Positions 52,074 through 64,000 of a stretch of 64,000 bases of DNA are shown here, piece by piece. Below the pieces are notes generated by a model, which worked only from the letters and a program-made list of their open reading frames with translations, was not told the DNA's origin and searched no databases. The DNA is from Carallia brachiata (lineage: Eukaryota; Streptophyta; Magnoliopsida; Malpighiales; Rhizophoraceae). Location of the stretch: the NCBI GenBank assembly GCA_021464245.1, contig JADCRB010000046.1, forward strand, positions 2,511,652 to 2,575,651, given 5' to 3'. Both the position numbers and the translations under genes were made by a program. The stretch's first letter is position 1, and each line of letters starts with the position of its first letter.

Positions 52074-55000
52074 TCACTTACTCCGTTTCTTGGCTTCACT
52101 ATACAAGATGACTCCAAACACGGTGAGTGTGTAACCAAGCATCCCAGTGACGGATACAGGATTTCTGAAAATTAAAATTGAAACCACAACGGCCACAGCA
52201 CCTTTTGCATTCCCTAGAACCTGGAAGATCAAGAACTCTTTCTTTGTTACGATTTGTACAGAACAAATGTCGGGATTAAAAAGGAAATAGAAAAAGATAC
52301 CATAGATATTCAAATGCATAAAATATTCGAAACCCAAATTGACAGGCAGATAAATGAAACATCAACAATATCATAAGCAACCAAAAAGTATGAGAATCAC
52401 GTTAACCAATGGGGGTGGAAATCTAACTTTTGGGGCCACTAGATTCTTTGTAAAAACAGAACACTGCACGAACAACCATTGCCCCACCCCATCCCCCAAA
52501 AAAAGACCCCTCACCAAATAAATAAACAAATGAATAAATAGATAATGGTATTGATTGACCATTGGATCTTTCATTCCTACTCTGTTATCCATCTCAACTC
52601 CCCTTCAACTAAAGCTCATTTGAAAAAGAGTTGTTGAAAATGAAGGGGAAAAGCGTTGGGAACTCTCAACTCCCCATCAACTAAAGCTCATTTGAAAAAG
52701 AGTTATTGAAAATGAAGGGGAAAAGCATTGGGAACTCTCAACTCCCCATCAACTAAAGCTCAATTGATCACAATCGCTAGCATTTAAAAGCATGCTAGTT
52801 TCCCTCCTGCCATAGGATAGTTAAAGGTAAACAAATCTAATGAGTCATGTCTATCCAATCTTCACAAGACATCTTTCTCTACTTGCATAAAGACTATGTC
52901 TAATTCATGACAACAAGACCATACACAGAACTTGGTTGGATCAACAATTTCGTGGGTGGGAAATATTTCCCATTCATATTGGAACAAATGTAACTTTATC
53001 AAATACTTCACACATTTAAGCTACAAAGAAACATGTGTTGATGCAAGGTTTTGGAAAAATAATAATATTAGATACTAGGGAGTCCTGGATGTTTGAAGGG
53101 AAAAGACTGAGAAAACTCTTGCATGTGATATTGAGAAAATAGACGGGCTTACAACAGAAAGCAAATTCTAAGAAAACAAAAATAAATATTTTAGCCAGAA
53201 AGATACCAGAAAAATTATAAAATTTGCCGAACCAAATGGTGATTGAACATTTATGACTACAATATTTTGAATCCTTGTGATGAATATGCCCAATAGCAAC
53301 AGCATTAAAAAATTCTTGGAATTTCAATCAGCCGTGCAAGCAGAAACCATCTAGAGAATGAACTCCTCCACAAACCATGTTTCAGTTCTACAATTCTAAA
53401 ATATTGAAGTCACGTCTATATCTGGTATACCATCATAAAGATTAATCTCTCTTTATTCCAATATACTCCAATATTCATTCACGAAGATTATATGCCACAA
53501 CAAGCATAGGAAACCACCTATTTTTCAAAATATGGCCACACCTATTTTTCAAAATATGGCCAAAGTATTCAAAAATAGTTAACTCATGTAGTCAACTCTG
53601 CTATGACTGAATTATGACATCATGAACCCTCTCTCTCTCTCTCTCTCTCTCTCGTGTGGGAAAACCAATAATGTTTTCCTAAGGCTCACACTTAATCACA
53701 GATGAGTATTATCGCAATCACAAAATCTATTACCAACAAATCAAAGGAAGTCTATATGCAGAGCAACACATACCTGGAGGGTCAAGGCACTTGTATGCTT
53801 TGTGACCAAAAAATTGGTCAAATTTACAAAATATGCCAGCGCTGAGTTAAATAGCAGGTACCATATGATCCTGATGTCATCTCTGGCAAGAGCCAGTGTA
53901 ATTCCAACCACATTATCTTCCATAATAAGGGTTGCAGGAAGTAAAAGTACAACAGCAATCGGAGCCATGTATAAAAGAAGATTCATTGAATTCAGCTTCT
54001 CCCTTGAAAGTAATTAAAAAAAAAAAAAAAAGATCTCTCAGTATCAATTCCATTTCAGAATGAAAGGAAAACCATAGTAAGAAATGATGTCAATGCCCTA
54101 AATCGTGACAAAACTAATGCAGACGTCAATTTGCATAGATCCTTACCCCTCAGAAGAAAGTAAAATCCCTTGCAGCACTGATTTGAGTGCCCTTGCAGCA
54201 GTAGCAGCAATGCACATTATAAACCCAAATAGATGGAAACTGGGTTCCCCCTACAGCCACAGAAAAAAGAAAAATAACGGTAAATTTCCATTGAGATAGC
54301 AGTCCAATTCCTTACAATCAAAGAACGCCTGCAGCCAGGCCTTCTATTCACTTGCTTCTACATCCTATAACACAACATGATGCAGGCAACCACACAAGTT
54401 TTACGGAAGACAAAAATAAACGACTACATAAACTATAATTCTGAGACCAGAAAACCTTTTGTCAACCTTTCTTTCGATTCATGATCCAACGTCTTCCCCA
54501 CCAATGGAGTGACTCCTGACCATAAAGACCATGATCAAACAATTTTCATCACAAGCCCACGAGCCCAATTTCAGGAGATAACAGCACTTAATTTCAAATT
54601 CATCAAAATTCCATCGAAATGAACTAAACCCCTTAGCTGTGGGAATTCAATCAATTCTCACTGTTTTCCTTCACCAACTAAATTGGTAACCAAACCATTT
54701 GCACAATTGTTTTCAACAACTTTATGTAAAATTCACCAAAAAAAAAAAGAAAGAAAAGAGGATGAGAAACATATAAGCAAAAAGGCACGAAGACGCTTAC
54801 TCCGCTGGCAATAACAACTCCAGCAACGACAGGAATCAAGGTGACATAAGTGAGCCAGGCCTCCCGCTTGAGTGTCATCAAGTAAGCGAAAACCGCGGTG
54901 AAAAACGGCGTCGTGGCACCAATCGCCTGGTTAAACGAGACGGGCAAGAACCTCAAGGAGATGTTTCCGAACACGACCGACACGCAGAAGACGAGACTCA

Positions 55001-55241
55001 AGGCCGAGATCTTGAAGAACTGGGTGCGGGACCGTATGGTCTGCATCGGAACCATCTTCATCCATGCAATGGCCACGTAGCTCAGCAAACTGCAGGCCGT
55101 CATGTGGCACATGGTCAAGAAGATCGGGTACTTGAACCCGTAGTTGCTCAGCAAGTACTTGTTCAGCAGCAATACGCCTATGTTCGAAGAGTACCACGAC
55201 GTCACCAGACCGATCGTGAACATCCGCGACGTGCTCTTCAT
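52074..55241 (-). CDS. Nucleotide-sugar/triose-phosphate translocator family membrane protein (At5g05820/At3g11320 type)
   Basis: Four exons in transcript order: 54801-55241, 54147-54250, 53774-54002, 52074-52220, giving 306 aa. The protein is very hydrophobic, with about ten predicted transmembrane helices and no plastid transit peptide, which fits the Golgi-located branch of the NST/TPT family. Landmarks are [20 protein letters not shown] at the start, [37 protein letters not shown] with the family Lys, and a KKRSK C-terminus with dilysine-like Golgi/ER character. This subgroup includes UDP-uronic-acid transporters (UUAT1 group, from memory), but the substrate here is not proven. The third intron (52221-53773) is long and holds a 72-bp tandem repeat. 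The start chosen is the first ATG in frame; a run of alanine-like GCC/GCG codons lies just upstream in the 5' UTR. Confidence 0.93.
52592..52763. repeat. 72-bp tandem repeat, about 2.4 copies, in a transporter intron
   Basis: The unit beginning TCTCAACTCCCCTTCAACTA starts at 52592, 52664 and 52736 (third copy partial). The copies differ at only a few positions, so the duplication is fairly recent. Confidence 0.9.
53517..53564. repeat. 24-bp tandem duplication in the same intron
   Basis: CCTATTTTTCAAAATATGGC occurs twice in direct succession, followed by CACA then CAAA. Confidence 0.8.
53630..53654. repeat. (CT)n microsatellite
   Basis: Pure CT run of about 25 bases inside the third transporter intron. 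Confidence 0.95.
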
Positions 55242-57345
55242 GGCGGCGGCTGCGGCGGCGGCGGCTTCTTCTCCCTTACCGGCCGAAGATCTGTCAGTTC
55301 CGATCGGACGGTCGAGATTTGAGGAGGAATGGATTAGGTGCGATGAGCTGCAGACGAACTGCACAGATCTAAGAAAAGAACGGCCAGTGATTTGTCAGTT
55401 GCGAGCGGCGGGTCTCCCATGGATCTGTGACATAATAATTCTAACCGACAGAAATTTACAATAACAAAGCTGAGCGATTTTTCAGAATATATTTGAATCT
55501 GGAAATAAAAATGTAGGTTTATCTCCAAATATAGAGGGGAGGATTTTGTTTTTTTTTTTAAGAAGAAAACAACACGGAGCGGAGGAGGACGAGAAGGAGC
55601 AGGGGGCGGTTGGTGGCAGCAGCGTAGAAAGCGCGGAGGGAACGGGCAGAGGAGGCGCGTTGGTGTCTTGATTTTTCTGTGTTGATTTTCGATTTTACAA
55701 AATGTTCTGTCCTCTTAAGTCATATAAGGAGAGTTGGCTTGGCCACCACCACCGCCGTCCCAAGGAGAGTAGGTGGCAGTTAGTCAGGGGCTCGCGTATC
55801 GACCCCTGCCGGCTGCGAAAAAAGGAACACGGGTTGGTTTACAATTTGCTAGCCTAGTAGCCTGGCCTGGCTGGCCTGTTTCATCAATGATTACTTATTA
55901 CAAGTATTGCCCATTTCTCGTCTACAACGAATTCTATTGAACATTAAATGAAGAAAAAAAGAAGGTTTGATGAAGTTTAAATTTTTTATCAACTGATTAA
56001 AAGATATTTTTTTTAATTAATTGAATAAATATTAATTTAAATTTAAAAATTTATTTATATGTTTAAGCAAGTTGTTTAAGGCATAAGGAAAGGGCTACTT
56101 GATCAAAAAAAGGCAAGGGTTGCTTTGACTTTCACAGATATAAAACAAACTAAATATATGCGGAGCTGAGCAGTATTTTTTACTGTATTTTTAACAGGTC
56201 ATGTCACATTCCCACATGAATTAGAGGAATGAATCTAAATTTATGCATTTATTTTTGTGTGTAATTACATATATATATATATATATATATATAGAGGTAA
56301 ATACAAAATTATGCACGAAGATAATAACGTTTTTTTTGACAAAGAAGTAAAATAAATTTTGACAGGTTATTAAAATTTTAAAATTAATTTTTTTTTCAAC
56401 TCTTCACTTAGATTTATTATGTGTCCATTTTCACTATTTTCCCAATAAATTTTTTTAAAAGTCTAGTTAGAACAGGGAAGTAAACATTTTTTTCGCATAA
56501 AAAATTAATTCATGCTTACAAATTACCTCCTAAGTTGTCTGACTCAAACATATATAAAAATTTACGCTGCCTGTTTGACAAAACTTTAAGTAATCGAATT
56601 GACATGATAAAAAGTAGTAATTTAATGATAAATTAACATATGTGTTATAGTAGTAACTTAAATTCAAATTTTTACATACACAACTCTCCTTTGCCTAAAT
56701 GAATGTTGGGTGCTCACGATGCAAGAGAATTGAATGCATCATAAATTTTAAATTTAATAATAATTATAATTTTTAGTAATAAACCCTCACTCGGTGCCAT
56801 CATATTGGAGTGAGTGACCTTTAAAAATATTGCCTCCCCGTGGAAATGGTAAATTTTCAGCATAGATGATCATTAAAAAAATGGACGCTACACAACAAAG
56901 AGAACTTGAAAGGAACGAACTAGTGTTTTTTTTTTTAAAGGCAAAAACTCGTCAATTACTTTCAACACAATCTTTTTATTTGTTTTATTTGTTTTAGTAG
57001 AGATAGTCTATTATTACGAAAAAAAGAATAAGTAAAAAGAAAACAATAGATGGAACGCTAATTTTCTAATTAAAAATCTTAGCTATTACCTATTCTGCCT
57101 AAGGCAGATCCTCTTATTTCACACTCTTTTTATTTTACAAATGATTCCGGAGTGAGTCATAGAAGACGTAAAGCAAGAGTTTCAAAACTTGATTATAGTA
57201 GCAAAACTCTGAAGTATTCAGATTCCAAAGATTGTCAACTTAACTTTTATCTTGTTGCCCCACACGTTTAGGCAGACGATGCTAAATGTGCACCGCATTT
57301 TTATTTATTTATTTGCATAAAAATATACCTATCAAACTGTATAGA

Positions 57346-57392
<47 letters not shown>

Positions 57393-58942
57393 CCAGCTGA
57401 TGAGACGGATATTTAATGATAACGGGTTGAAAAATAAAATAATTAAATTAAATGCACGTTAGTTATCTAATAAATAAAGATGATGAGAGAGATTTTAGCA
57501 TAACTTCCTCCCAGCAAAGATAACAATAATTAGATAAATTTTAGTTGTCTAGAGCGAGGTTAGATCCTTAATAATTCATTGAGAAACCCAAAAGACCCAT
57601 AAATACAGACATTTCAGTTGCTTTCATTTGAGGAATAAAAACGTGTCTGCCCCCTGAATTAAAGAAAGCTATAATTTAGTGATATGCGGGTTGTAACTTG
57701 TAACTTGTAAGGTCAACGAATGCCGGGTGCCATTATTTGGGAGTATAAGGTGCTTAACCTGAACTCGTTTCCCGAGATAAATAATTTGGTCAGGGCTGAT
57801 GAGGTTGATCCAAACCACAAATACAACCTAATTAAGTAATTAATTAATCGATTGATTGCTAATGAATGTGATTAATTCGCTTATGTAAAGTATATTATAT
57901 CCATTGTTAACAAATTAAAGTTTCCTTTATGGAAGATTGAGTTTGCCGCGTCATATAAAAAGATGGGATATTAAAAGGGTGGGTGAGCGACATGGCATGC
58001 ATAATATGGTGATGAAATAATTTTTTTATTCGCGAGATTAAGTGAGTCCATATGTTTAATTGTTTCTTAAATATTGTTGCCTAGATTTTCTTAATAATTG
58101 ATTGAATTTTTTCAGTAGGACCTTGATCACGAATTAGTTTACATTTTGCATATAAAATTCCTTAATTTGTTCTCGTTAAGCTCAAATCACTTCTTCTCGT
58201 ATTTTGGGTCTAATCTACATAATAAAGTGAATGTAGTTATAAAATATATGTTCGATATATTATATATAAATATAATTTACAATATAATTTTTTAAATAAA
58301 TTTATTTTTTAATATATAATTCGAACACTTACTGTGTTATTTTATTTTGTAATTAGTATTTTAATAAGAAATTTAAATAAATATATAGCTATTGTATACA
58401 TACTAAATAATATTTAACAAATTAAAAAAAGAAAATCTGATAAATTATTGAAATAAATAAATTTATTAATAATATTACTTTTGCCACAAAATTATTTGGT
58501 AATATCTCCATATCAAAACTTCATTATGTGTATCCTTTTGAGAATTTTGAAATAATTTCTATTTGTGTATGATTATGCATCTAATACACTAATTAGAAGT
58601 ATTTAAGGTTTCTGTCTTTTTTTTTTTTTTCTTTAAATATATTTTGGCTCGTCTGACATGTGCCCCCACACGTAAAAGTACGTGTTTGATATTTAGAATT
58701 ACAGAATGAAAATTGAATGATGCACTTGATTAAGTAAGAAGTAGACACAGCTGCGGATGGCCCAAAAAAAAAGGGAAAACAAATCGAACTTTCTTTGCAG
58801 CACTTTACATGCCGGATGGCGCACTCCAATGAGCGCATTATTTATTCGTCCGTTAAGCAAGCAGCAAGCTTAGCTTAATCACGAGTGAGACATGATACAT
58901 TTCCACAAGGCGCACGTATACTTGAACCATGCACAACATATA
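55242..58942. other. Gene-free stretch of about 3.7 kb
   Basis: Transporter promoter and 5' UTR at the start, then AT-rich DNA. (AT)n microsatellites lie at about 56269-56293 and 57350-57390. No gene or clear transposon is recognised. Confidence 0.5.
57350..57390. repeat. (AT)n microsatellite
   Basis: Uninterrupted alternating AT of about 40 bases. Confidence 0.95.
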
Positions 58943-58950
58943 GTTGGCCG

Positions 58951-59583
58951 CATAGTTTTAAAAATCAGACCGGACCAAAAAATCAGTGAATCGGAGGTCG
59001 AACCGATCTGATTTTCTGATAAAACTAGAATAGGAAATGAACTGCCCAAAAATCGGTGAACCGGTCGGTCGGACCGAAAAACCGATGAACCCAAAACCGG
59101 TGAACCGGCCAGTCGAACCGGTGAACCAGTAACCAAGTCACATGGATCAAAATAACGTCGTTTTATTTATTTTTTTGGATTAAAAATGAGAATAAATAAC
59201 ACTTATTTATATTAATAAAAAATGTAATATTTTTAGAATATATATTGATTTTATGATATTTATTTTTAGATATGAATATTTGATTAATAGTTTTATAATA
59301 TTTTATTTTTGATATTTATACTTTATTAATTTATTTAATTAAAAAATTATCATAAATATCTTGTATTTTAATTTTGTTTTAAATTTAAGTAGACTCATAT
59401 TCTATTTTTTATGATTATACTCATTGTTTGTTATTAAAAAATGAAAAATTATAAGTATTAATTATTATTTTATCAAACCAGAATTGACTCGCCGGTTCAA
59501 TCGCCGATTTTTCGGTTGGACCGCTAAACCACTAACTCAGTCTTCTCACTGGTTCAATAACCAGTCCGATTTTTAAAACTATG
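58951..59583. mobile_element. hAT-type MITE, 633 bp, with 8-bp target duplication
   Basis: The ends CATAGTTTTAAAAATC and its reverse complement GATTTTTAAAACTATG form a perfect 16-bp terminal inverted repeat. Flanks GTTGGCCG (58943-58950) and GTTGGCCA (59584-59591) match at seven of eight bases, the hAT duplication length. Sub-terminal regions are packed with ACCGGT / CGGTTCAA motifs in both orientations; the centre is AT-rich. No transposase frame is present. Confidence 0.88.
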
Positions 59584-59591
59584 GTTGGCCA

Positions 59592-60477
59592 TGTTCCTAA
59601 ACCAAAACATTTTGAATTCAGAATACGATTTATTTGGATGAGGCGGAATTTCCATAGAGCCATTTTTGTGGCTACGGATTTGAGGGGCATGTAGCTCAAA
59701 CACCCCAACCCTCCCTCCTCTCTAAACGCGGCACCTTAGAAAATTTTGGGTTATAATAGGGTGACGTATTTTCCAAACAGGAATCCGTAATCTCTCTTTA
59801 GAATGGAGGGCTCCCTTCCTTTTATTTTGAGGAGGAGGGATACGACTTCTCCAGTGTGAGACTGCGTTACCTAATTTTTTTCTCAGAAAAATTCAGTGCT
59901 CTAAAAATACACTATTTTTATCAGTTCATATGCCATATTTTCAAAGTGAAAAAAAACAGGAATATTTTAAATGTAAATTTACCTTTCAATAGAATACACG
60001 CTACAGTTGACTTTAACTGTTAAGAATCATATATAAATATCAGAATGGGAAGGATGTGTTTTATTTGAAATGGTCAATTCAATTGGCAAGTAGCACTGTC
60101 GGTGGTGAGAACGTGGATCATTCCCTTACAAGAATGATGAAGGGACGTGGGAATTGCAACGAACCGTGGACATGAGATGAGATGGACATGACGTGATTAC
60201 TAAAAAGTGAAGTGTCGGTGAAATGCACATGTAGTCTCGCATGGATTGCAGCGACTCACTTTCACATCGTTTTCCAGCAAACGCGTTTACGCACCGTTGC
60301 TAACGCCCCATTTCCAGTTTTTTACGTCTCTCCGAGAAGGGGAGTGTAAAGCAACATGAGCCCATACTCCTTCGAAGGCAAAAATAGATCTTGGTAGCAG
60401 GCCATCTGGGCTGTTCTATTCTTCCCAATTCATCTCCGTGAGGATTTGAGTACCAAAGTCCCACCCCCAAAAACCAG
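59592..60477. other. Intergenic region
   Basis: No gene or repeat recognised. Confidence 0.45.
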
Positions 60478-60490
60478 GAAAATAGTCCCA

Positions 60491-60759
60491 ACCACCCTTT
60501 GGGTGGTCTAGTGGTGGGCTTGTGAGGAGGTCCTAGGTAATTTTAGCCATATCAAATGGTGGGAATAAATGTGTGCAGATTCTCAAGAGTATTGAACACT
60601 ACCAATAACACTTACTGGACTCGTGGAGTTTACTTCCTCACAATTTCAATGCAAATAGCCTGACCTATCTCGGTACATTAACTTCGCAATGTTCCCTAGC
60701 AGGTCAGTCTGTAAGAACCACACCTGCTTGCCTATTTTTTTATTAAAAAAAAAAGGAAA
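60491..60759 (+). mobile_element. tRNA-derived SINE, about 269 bp, with 13-bp target duplication
   Basis: Flanked by GAAAATAGTCCCA (60478-60490) and GAAAATACTCCCA (60760-60772), twelve of thirteen matching. The 5' part contains GGGTGGTCTAGTGG, a pol III A-box, and the 3' end is A-rich (TTAAAAAAAAAA). No clear B-box was found, so either it has decayed or this is an unusual family. Confidence 0.75.
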
Positions 60760-60772
60760 GAAAATACTCCCA

Positions 60773-61951
60773 TGCGGTTTCACTTGATCTCATGCCTGAA
60801 AACACCTTTTTAAGTGTAGATCCAGTTTAAACCAATGGTACGTGTGGCACAGTAGATACATCAGGCACATCTGGCACCGTAGATACACCAAGATATGATT
60901 GATTAGCATACCTCCTTAGAATAGTATACATGGCTTCCTGGTTTCCACTATTAAATTATAAAAGAAAACCGAAAAGCTATATCGGTAAATGGACATTCTT
61001 TGATTTTTCTGCAAACGTTTTTGAAGAGTTTGAACGGGGAGGTGCACCAGGAATTACACATCAAATTCTAGAGGTTAATAATACGCATGTTATCCTCAAA
61101 TGGTAGAGGCTAAACAGAAAACAGTCACTAATGCAAATGCGAGAAACATAATTGTCATCCCAAGCCCAGCTTTTCACCATCCAATGTTCTCCCAGGAGAG
61201 ATAGGGTAGAAACAAAGGACCGACAACCCCATACATCTAGCTTTGGTAGTCAATAAACTAGTACTGCTCAACTGAAGAAAGGCACATAATTTTATCATGC
61301 CACAAATGCAACTACATAATAGGTCTGGAAACTTTTGATGATTCTGCCATTCAAATTAAAAAAATGTTGAACTAATAACTGAATTATCAACAGCCAAAAG
61401 AAATGTTCATCCACCATTATGCATTGGAAAAAAGGCCCAAAAGGGCACAAAGACGGTCTATCTTAGCTTACAGTAAACAAGGTAGTTGCAGATCCCTTCC
61501 AAGTCATAAACTAACTCAATCTCCATCTACAAACCTGAAGAAGTACATAGAGTAATAAATTAAACAAGTATAAAGCAACCACATGCCAGGGTAAAATTGC
61601 TGAAACAGAATGTCAAGGTGGTCTCACAGAATTTGTAACTAATTGTTCAACTTGTACACGAGAAGTGACAAGAAACAAGGCTACATGACTTATCTGTTAA
61701 TTGATAAGTCTTGTACAAACCATTTTCTGAGAGCCTGTGCATCGATGCATCTCGTGACCATGACTCATAAGAAACTTATACAATTGCCGAAGCAGCCATA
61801 CAAAATAGGCAAAACAAAAGTTTATTACAGCAACATACAGTACCCAGATATCAAAGCAATCAATCCACAAGAAATTAAAGCTAAACAAGCTAATTTTTGT
61901 TGACAATGACAGAGGTAAAAAAAAAAAAAAAGAAAGACAGCTAACTTTACC
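60773..61951. other. Intergenic region downstream of RPL35A
   Basis: Contains a degenerate 27-bp repeat (GGCACAGTAGATACATCA at 60846, GGCACCGTAGATACACCA at 60873). Otherwise nothing is recognised; the part nearest 61952 is the 3' UTR of the ribosomal protein gene. Confidence 0.45.
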
Positions 61952-62813
61952 TCATATGTTGCTGGGGTACATGAAGACTCGAACTCTATTACCCTGCAAA
62001 GGAGCCAAAGGACCCCATTTAACCAAAAATGCAAAAACAATATGTATCATTGAAATTTCAACTTCCAACACTGATCCTTTTACAATACCATGGACTTTGG
62101 CGGCAGATTGGACTTAAACTTAGCTCGAACGACACCACTGTTACCATGAGGCCTGGTCACCTTGCCCCAGATGCAGCGATAATGAGTTCCATTCTTCTTC
62201 ACCTTAGCCTTGTAGATATAAGCCAAGCGCTTGCCAGCATACCATGTGACCTCTTCCTTGGTATTCACTCCCTCAATCTGAAGCAGAGACGTGTTCGGGT
62301 ACTGGTTTGACTTCGACCTATCAGCCAACTAATATTCAATCCCCAAACCAATTCACACAACAAAATCATAACACTGTTCACTTTCAGAGAACAAAAACCT
62401 ATTTCCTCCGCTACATTACATTCCTAGCAATCAAAACATAGAGCATAAGCAACCCAATTCACATCTCATTCACCTGATTTTACGGCGGAATCTATACACT
62501 TTATTCTACGGATTCTAAACAAACATAAACATAATCAAAATATTTTCATAGAAGGCCGAGTCATTTCCAAAAGCAACTAAAGAATATACAAATACTTCAT
62601 GAAAGCTCAAGTATGATTACCTCTTGTATCCCAGAATGGTTCCTCTCACGTACAGCCTAAATACAGAACAAAAAAAAAAAATCAAATATCAGATTAAATT
62701 GCGCAATTTATTCTGAAAAATAAAAATTTGGTAGCTAGGGTTTGGGGGAAGTGAAGAAAAATGAACATAAGATGCGCAGACCTGACTCTCTCTCCTTGGC
62801 GTCCCTTCACCAT
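61952..62813 (-). CDS. RPL35A: 60S ribosomal protein L35a (eL33)
   Basis: Component of the cytosolic large ribosomal subunit. Exons in transcript order: 62782-62813, 62621-62656, 62089-62317, 61952-61993, giving 112 aa, exactly the usual plant length. It begins [17 protein letters not shown], contains the conserved [19 protein letters not shown] and [10 protein letters not shown] core, and ends [10 protein letters not shown]. All splice sites are GT-AG and keep frame. In Arabidopsis an RPL35A gene lies a few genes from WLIM2b and SBPase. Confidence 0.96.
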
Positions 62814-62864
62814 TTTTGATTTGGGACAAAGCACTCTGTCTCCAGAAAATAGAGAGAGAAGACA

Positions 62865-63026
62865 AAACCCTAATTAGTGATTTTGAAGGATTATATACAG
62901 CCAGGCCCACAGAATTTTCAGAGCAGTGCTTCCTGAACCAATTTTGGGCTCAGTATTATGTTTTTACATAGGCTCCGATTGGGCCGTCTGATCTGATCAG
63001 AAAAAGTATGGAGCAATATGGGCCCA
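62865..63026 (-). promoter_or_regulatory. Telo-box and site II elements of the RPL35A promoter
   Basis: AAACCCTAA (telo-box) is at 62865-62873, about 52 bases upstream of the ATG. TGGGCY site II elements follow upstream at 62904-62909 (reverse), 62945-62950, 62980-62985 and 63019-63026 (palindromic TGGGCCCA). This combination is characteristic of plant ribosomal-protein promoters, where TCP and telo-box factors act. Confidence 0.8.
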
Positions 63027-63084
63027 AACTTACGGAAAGAAGAGAAAGATTAAAAAAGAAAAAGAAAAGTTGAGCATTCGTTCT

Positions 63085-63202
63085 AACGATCGAGATGAAT
63101 GTCTATTAAATATAAGGTGTGAGGTTCAATCCTTACAAATCTGATTTCTCCCTCCTTTTATATACTCAATAAAATTCCTTGTAAATTAAAAAAAAAAAAA
63201 AA
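63085..63202 (+). mobile_element. Probable SINE remnant
   Basis: GAGGTTCAATCCTTAC near 63120 fits a pol III B-box (GGTTCRANTCC-like), preceded by a tRNA-like segment (ACGATCGAGATGAATG) and followed by an A-rich tail ending at about 63202. The target duplication is not clear. Confidence 0.5.
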
Positions 63203-64000
63203 GAAATAATTTTGAATTTCGAATCTAACAGACTTATTTTCTTATACAATGTTATATTTGCATTTTATTTACAAAAAGTAGGAGAATGAGTGTTTTGTTA
63301 ATTTTTCTATTTTACTGTTTGATTCTATTTATTTCTTTATACAAACATCTAAAAACAGTTAATTGAAAAATAGATCAAAATTACTTTTTACTGTTTTTTA
63401 AACTATTTTTTATTTTAATGTTAATAATAATTTAAATATATTAAATTACCCTCAAGTAATATTGTACAACTTCATTATTTTATTACTTATCATTTAAATA
63501 TGATTTGTCAGTTGTTATTTAAAATCATCAATATTTACATAAACACAACATTTTCATTTTTCCATAATTCTTAAATAAATGTTTTTTCACTTCATAATTT
63601 CATTAATATTGACACTCAAAAAAATATTTCAAGCATTATATTTTTTAAAATTTAGTAAACATTAATTATTTTTTTGAAAAAATAAAAATTAAATGAGAAA
63701 AACTCTCAAAATTATTTATATAATATTTATTCTAAAAATAAAAATTATAAAATATGATAAATTAATGTAAATTAAATGTGTAAATCAGTTATTTAATTAT
63801 TTAATAGTAATAATAAATATAAAATTAATTAAACATTTCATTAATTTTTTTTAACAATCAATAACACGCTACAACAATTAACAATTAACAATTAACAATT
63901 AATAATTAATAACAGTAATTAACAATAGTATTATGAAACAAGTTAGCCAAATAGGCCCTTACTTAAGGAATCAAACTGCTTTTGCCTTTTCTTTTCTTCT
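63203..64000. other. AT-rich intergenic DNA to the window end
   Basis: Very AT-rich, with a run of AATTAACAATTAACA-type short repeats at about 63876-63915. No gene is seen. Confidence 0.5.

Noticed and set aside
55242..55364. In-frame N-terminal extension of the transporter with a poly-Ala run
   Set aside because: No ATG occurs upstream in that frame (only GTG), and family members begin at the MKS-like start chosen here; the GCC/GCG run is most likely 5' UTR.

Overview
This is plant nuclear DNA from a flowering plant. It holds intron-rich genes with GT-AG splice sites, plant-specific protein families (COI1, plastid SBPase, a DIVARICATA-type MYB, a WLIM protein), a nuclear tRNA-Arg(CCT), and long AT-rich gaps full of small transposable elements. 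The protein content looks dicot-like, but the species cannot be named from the sequence. A 661-base run of N at 50239-50899 is an assembly gap inside a pyrimidine-rich satellite tract.

Layout. 1-870 (+): 3' end of an uncharacterised Ser/Pro-rich gene. 2961-5870 (+): COI1-type jasmonate receptor F-box gene. 5.9-14.6 kb: gene-free, with a foldback MITE, a truncated LINE and hairpins. 14597-15710 (-): DIVARICATA-like MYB with two frameshifts. 16699-16771 (+): tRNA-Arg. 18299-20511 (-): sedoheptulose-1,7-bisphosphatase. 21604-24605 (-): adenylosuccinate lyase. 26083-28528 (+): membrane-anchored HAD acid-phosphatase-like protein. 31166-32299 (-): GH17 beta-1,3-glucanase-like protein. 34.8-36.4 kb: a cluster of three small insertions. 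39735-41446 (+): WLIM2 LIM protein. 42516-45368 (+): ARM-repeat protein. 46735-48494 (-): PCNA with a long charged tail. 49.4-51.7 kb: CT satellite. 52074-55241 (-): nucleotide-sugar/triose-phosphate-translocator family protein. 55.2-61.9 kb: gene-free, with a hAT-type MITE and a SINE. 61952-62813 (-): ribosomal protein eL33 (RPL35A).

The genes do not form a pathway. They are a conserved neighbourhood: from memory, Arabidopsis carries COI1, the HAD phosphatase, the ARM protein and WLIM2a together on chromosome 2, and RPL35A, WLIM2b, a GH17 protein and SBPase together on chromosome 3, so this window looks like the unsplit ancestral block.

The observations most worth following are: a COI1 homologue whose hormone pocket has lost two ligand-contact residues (equivalents of Tyr444 and Arg496) while the inositol-phosphate site is intact; PCNA with an internally repeated Lys/Glu tail that is out of frame by one base; the GH17 catalytic acid changed from Glu to Asp; and several small retroposons and MITEs whose target-site duplications can be read directly. 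Splice junctions were assigned by hand from reading frame, consensus sites and family similarity; no alignment or expression data were available.
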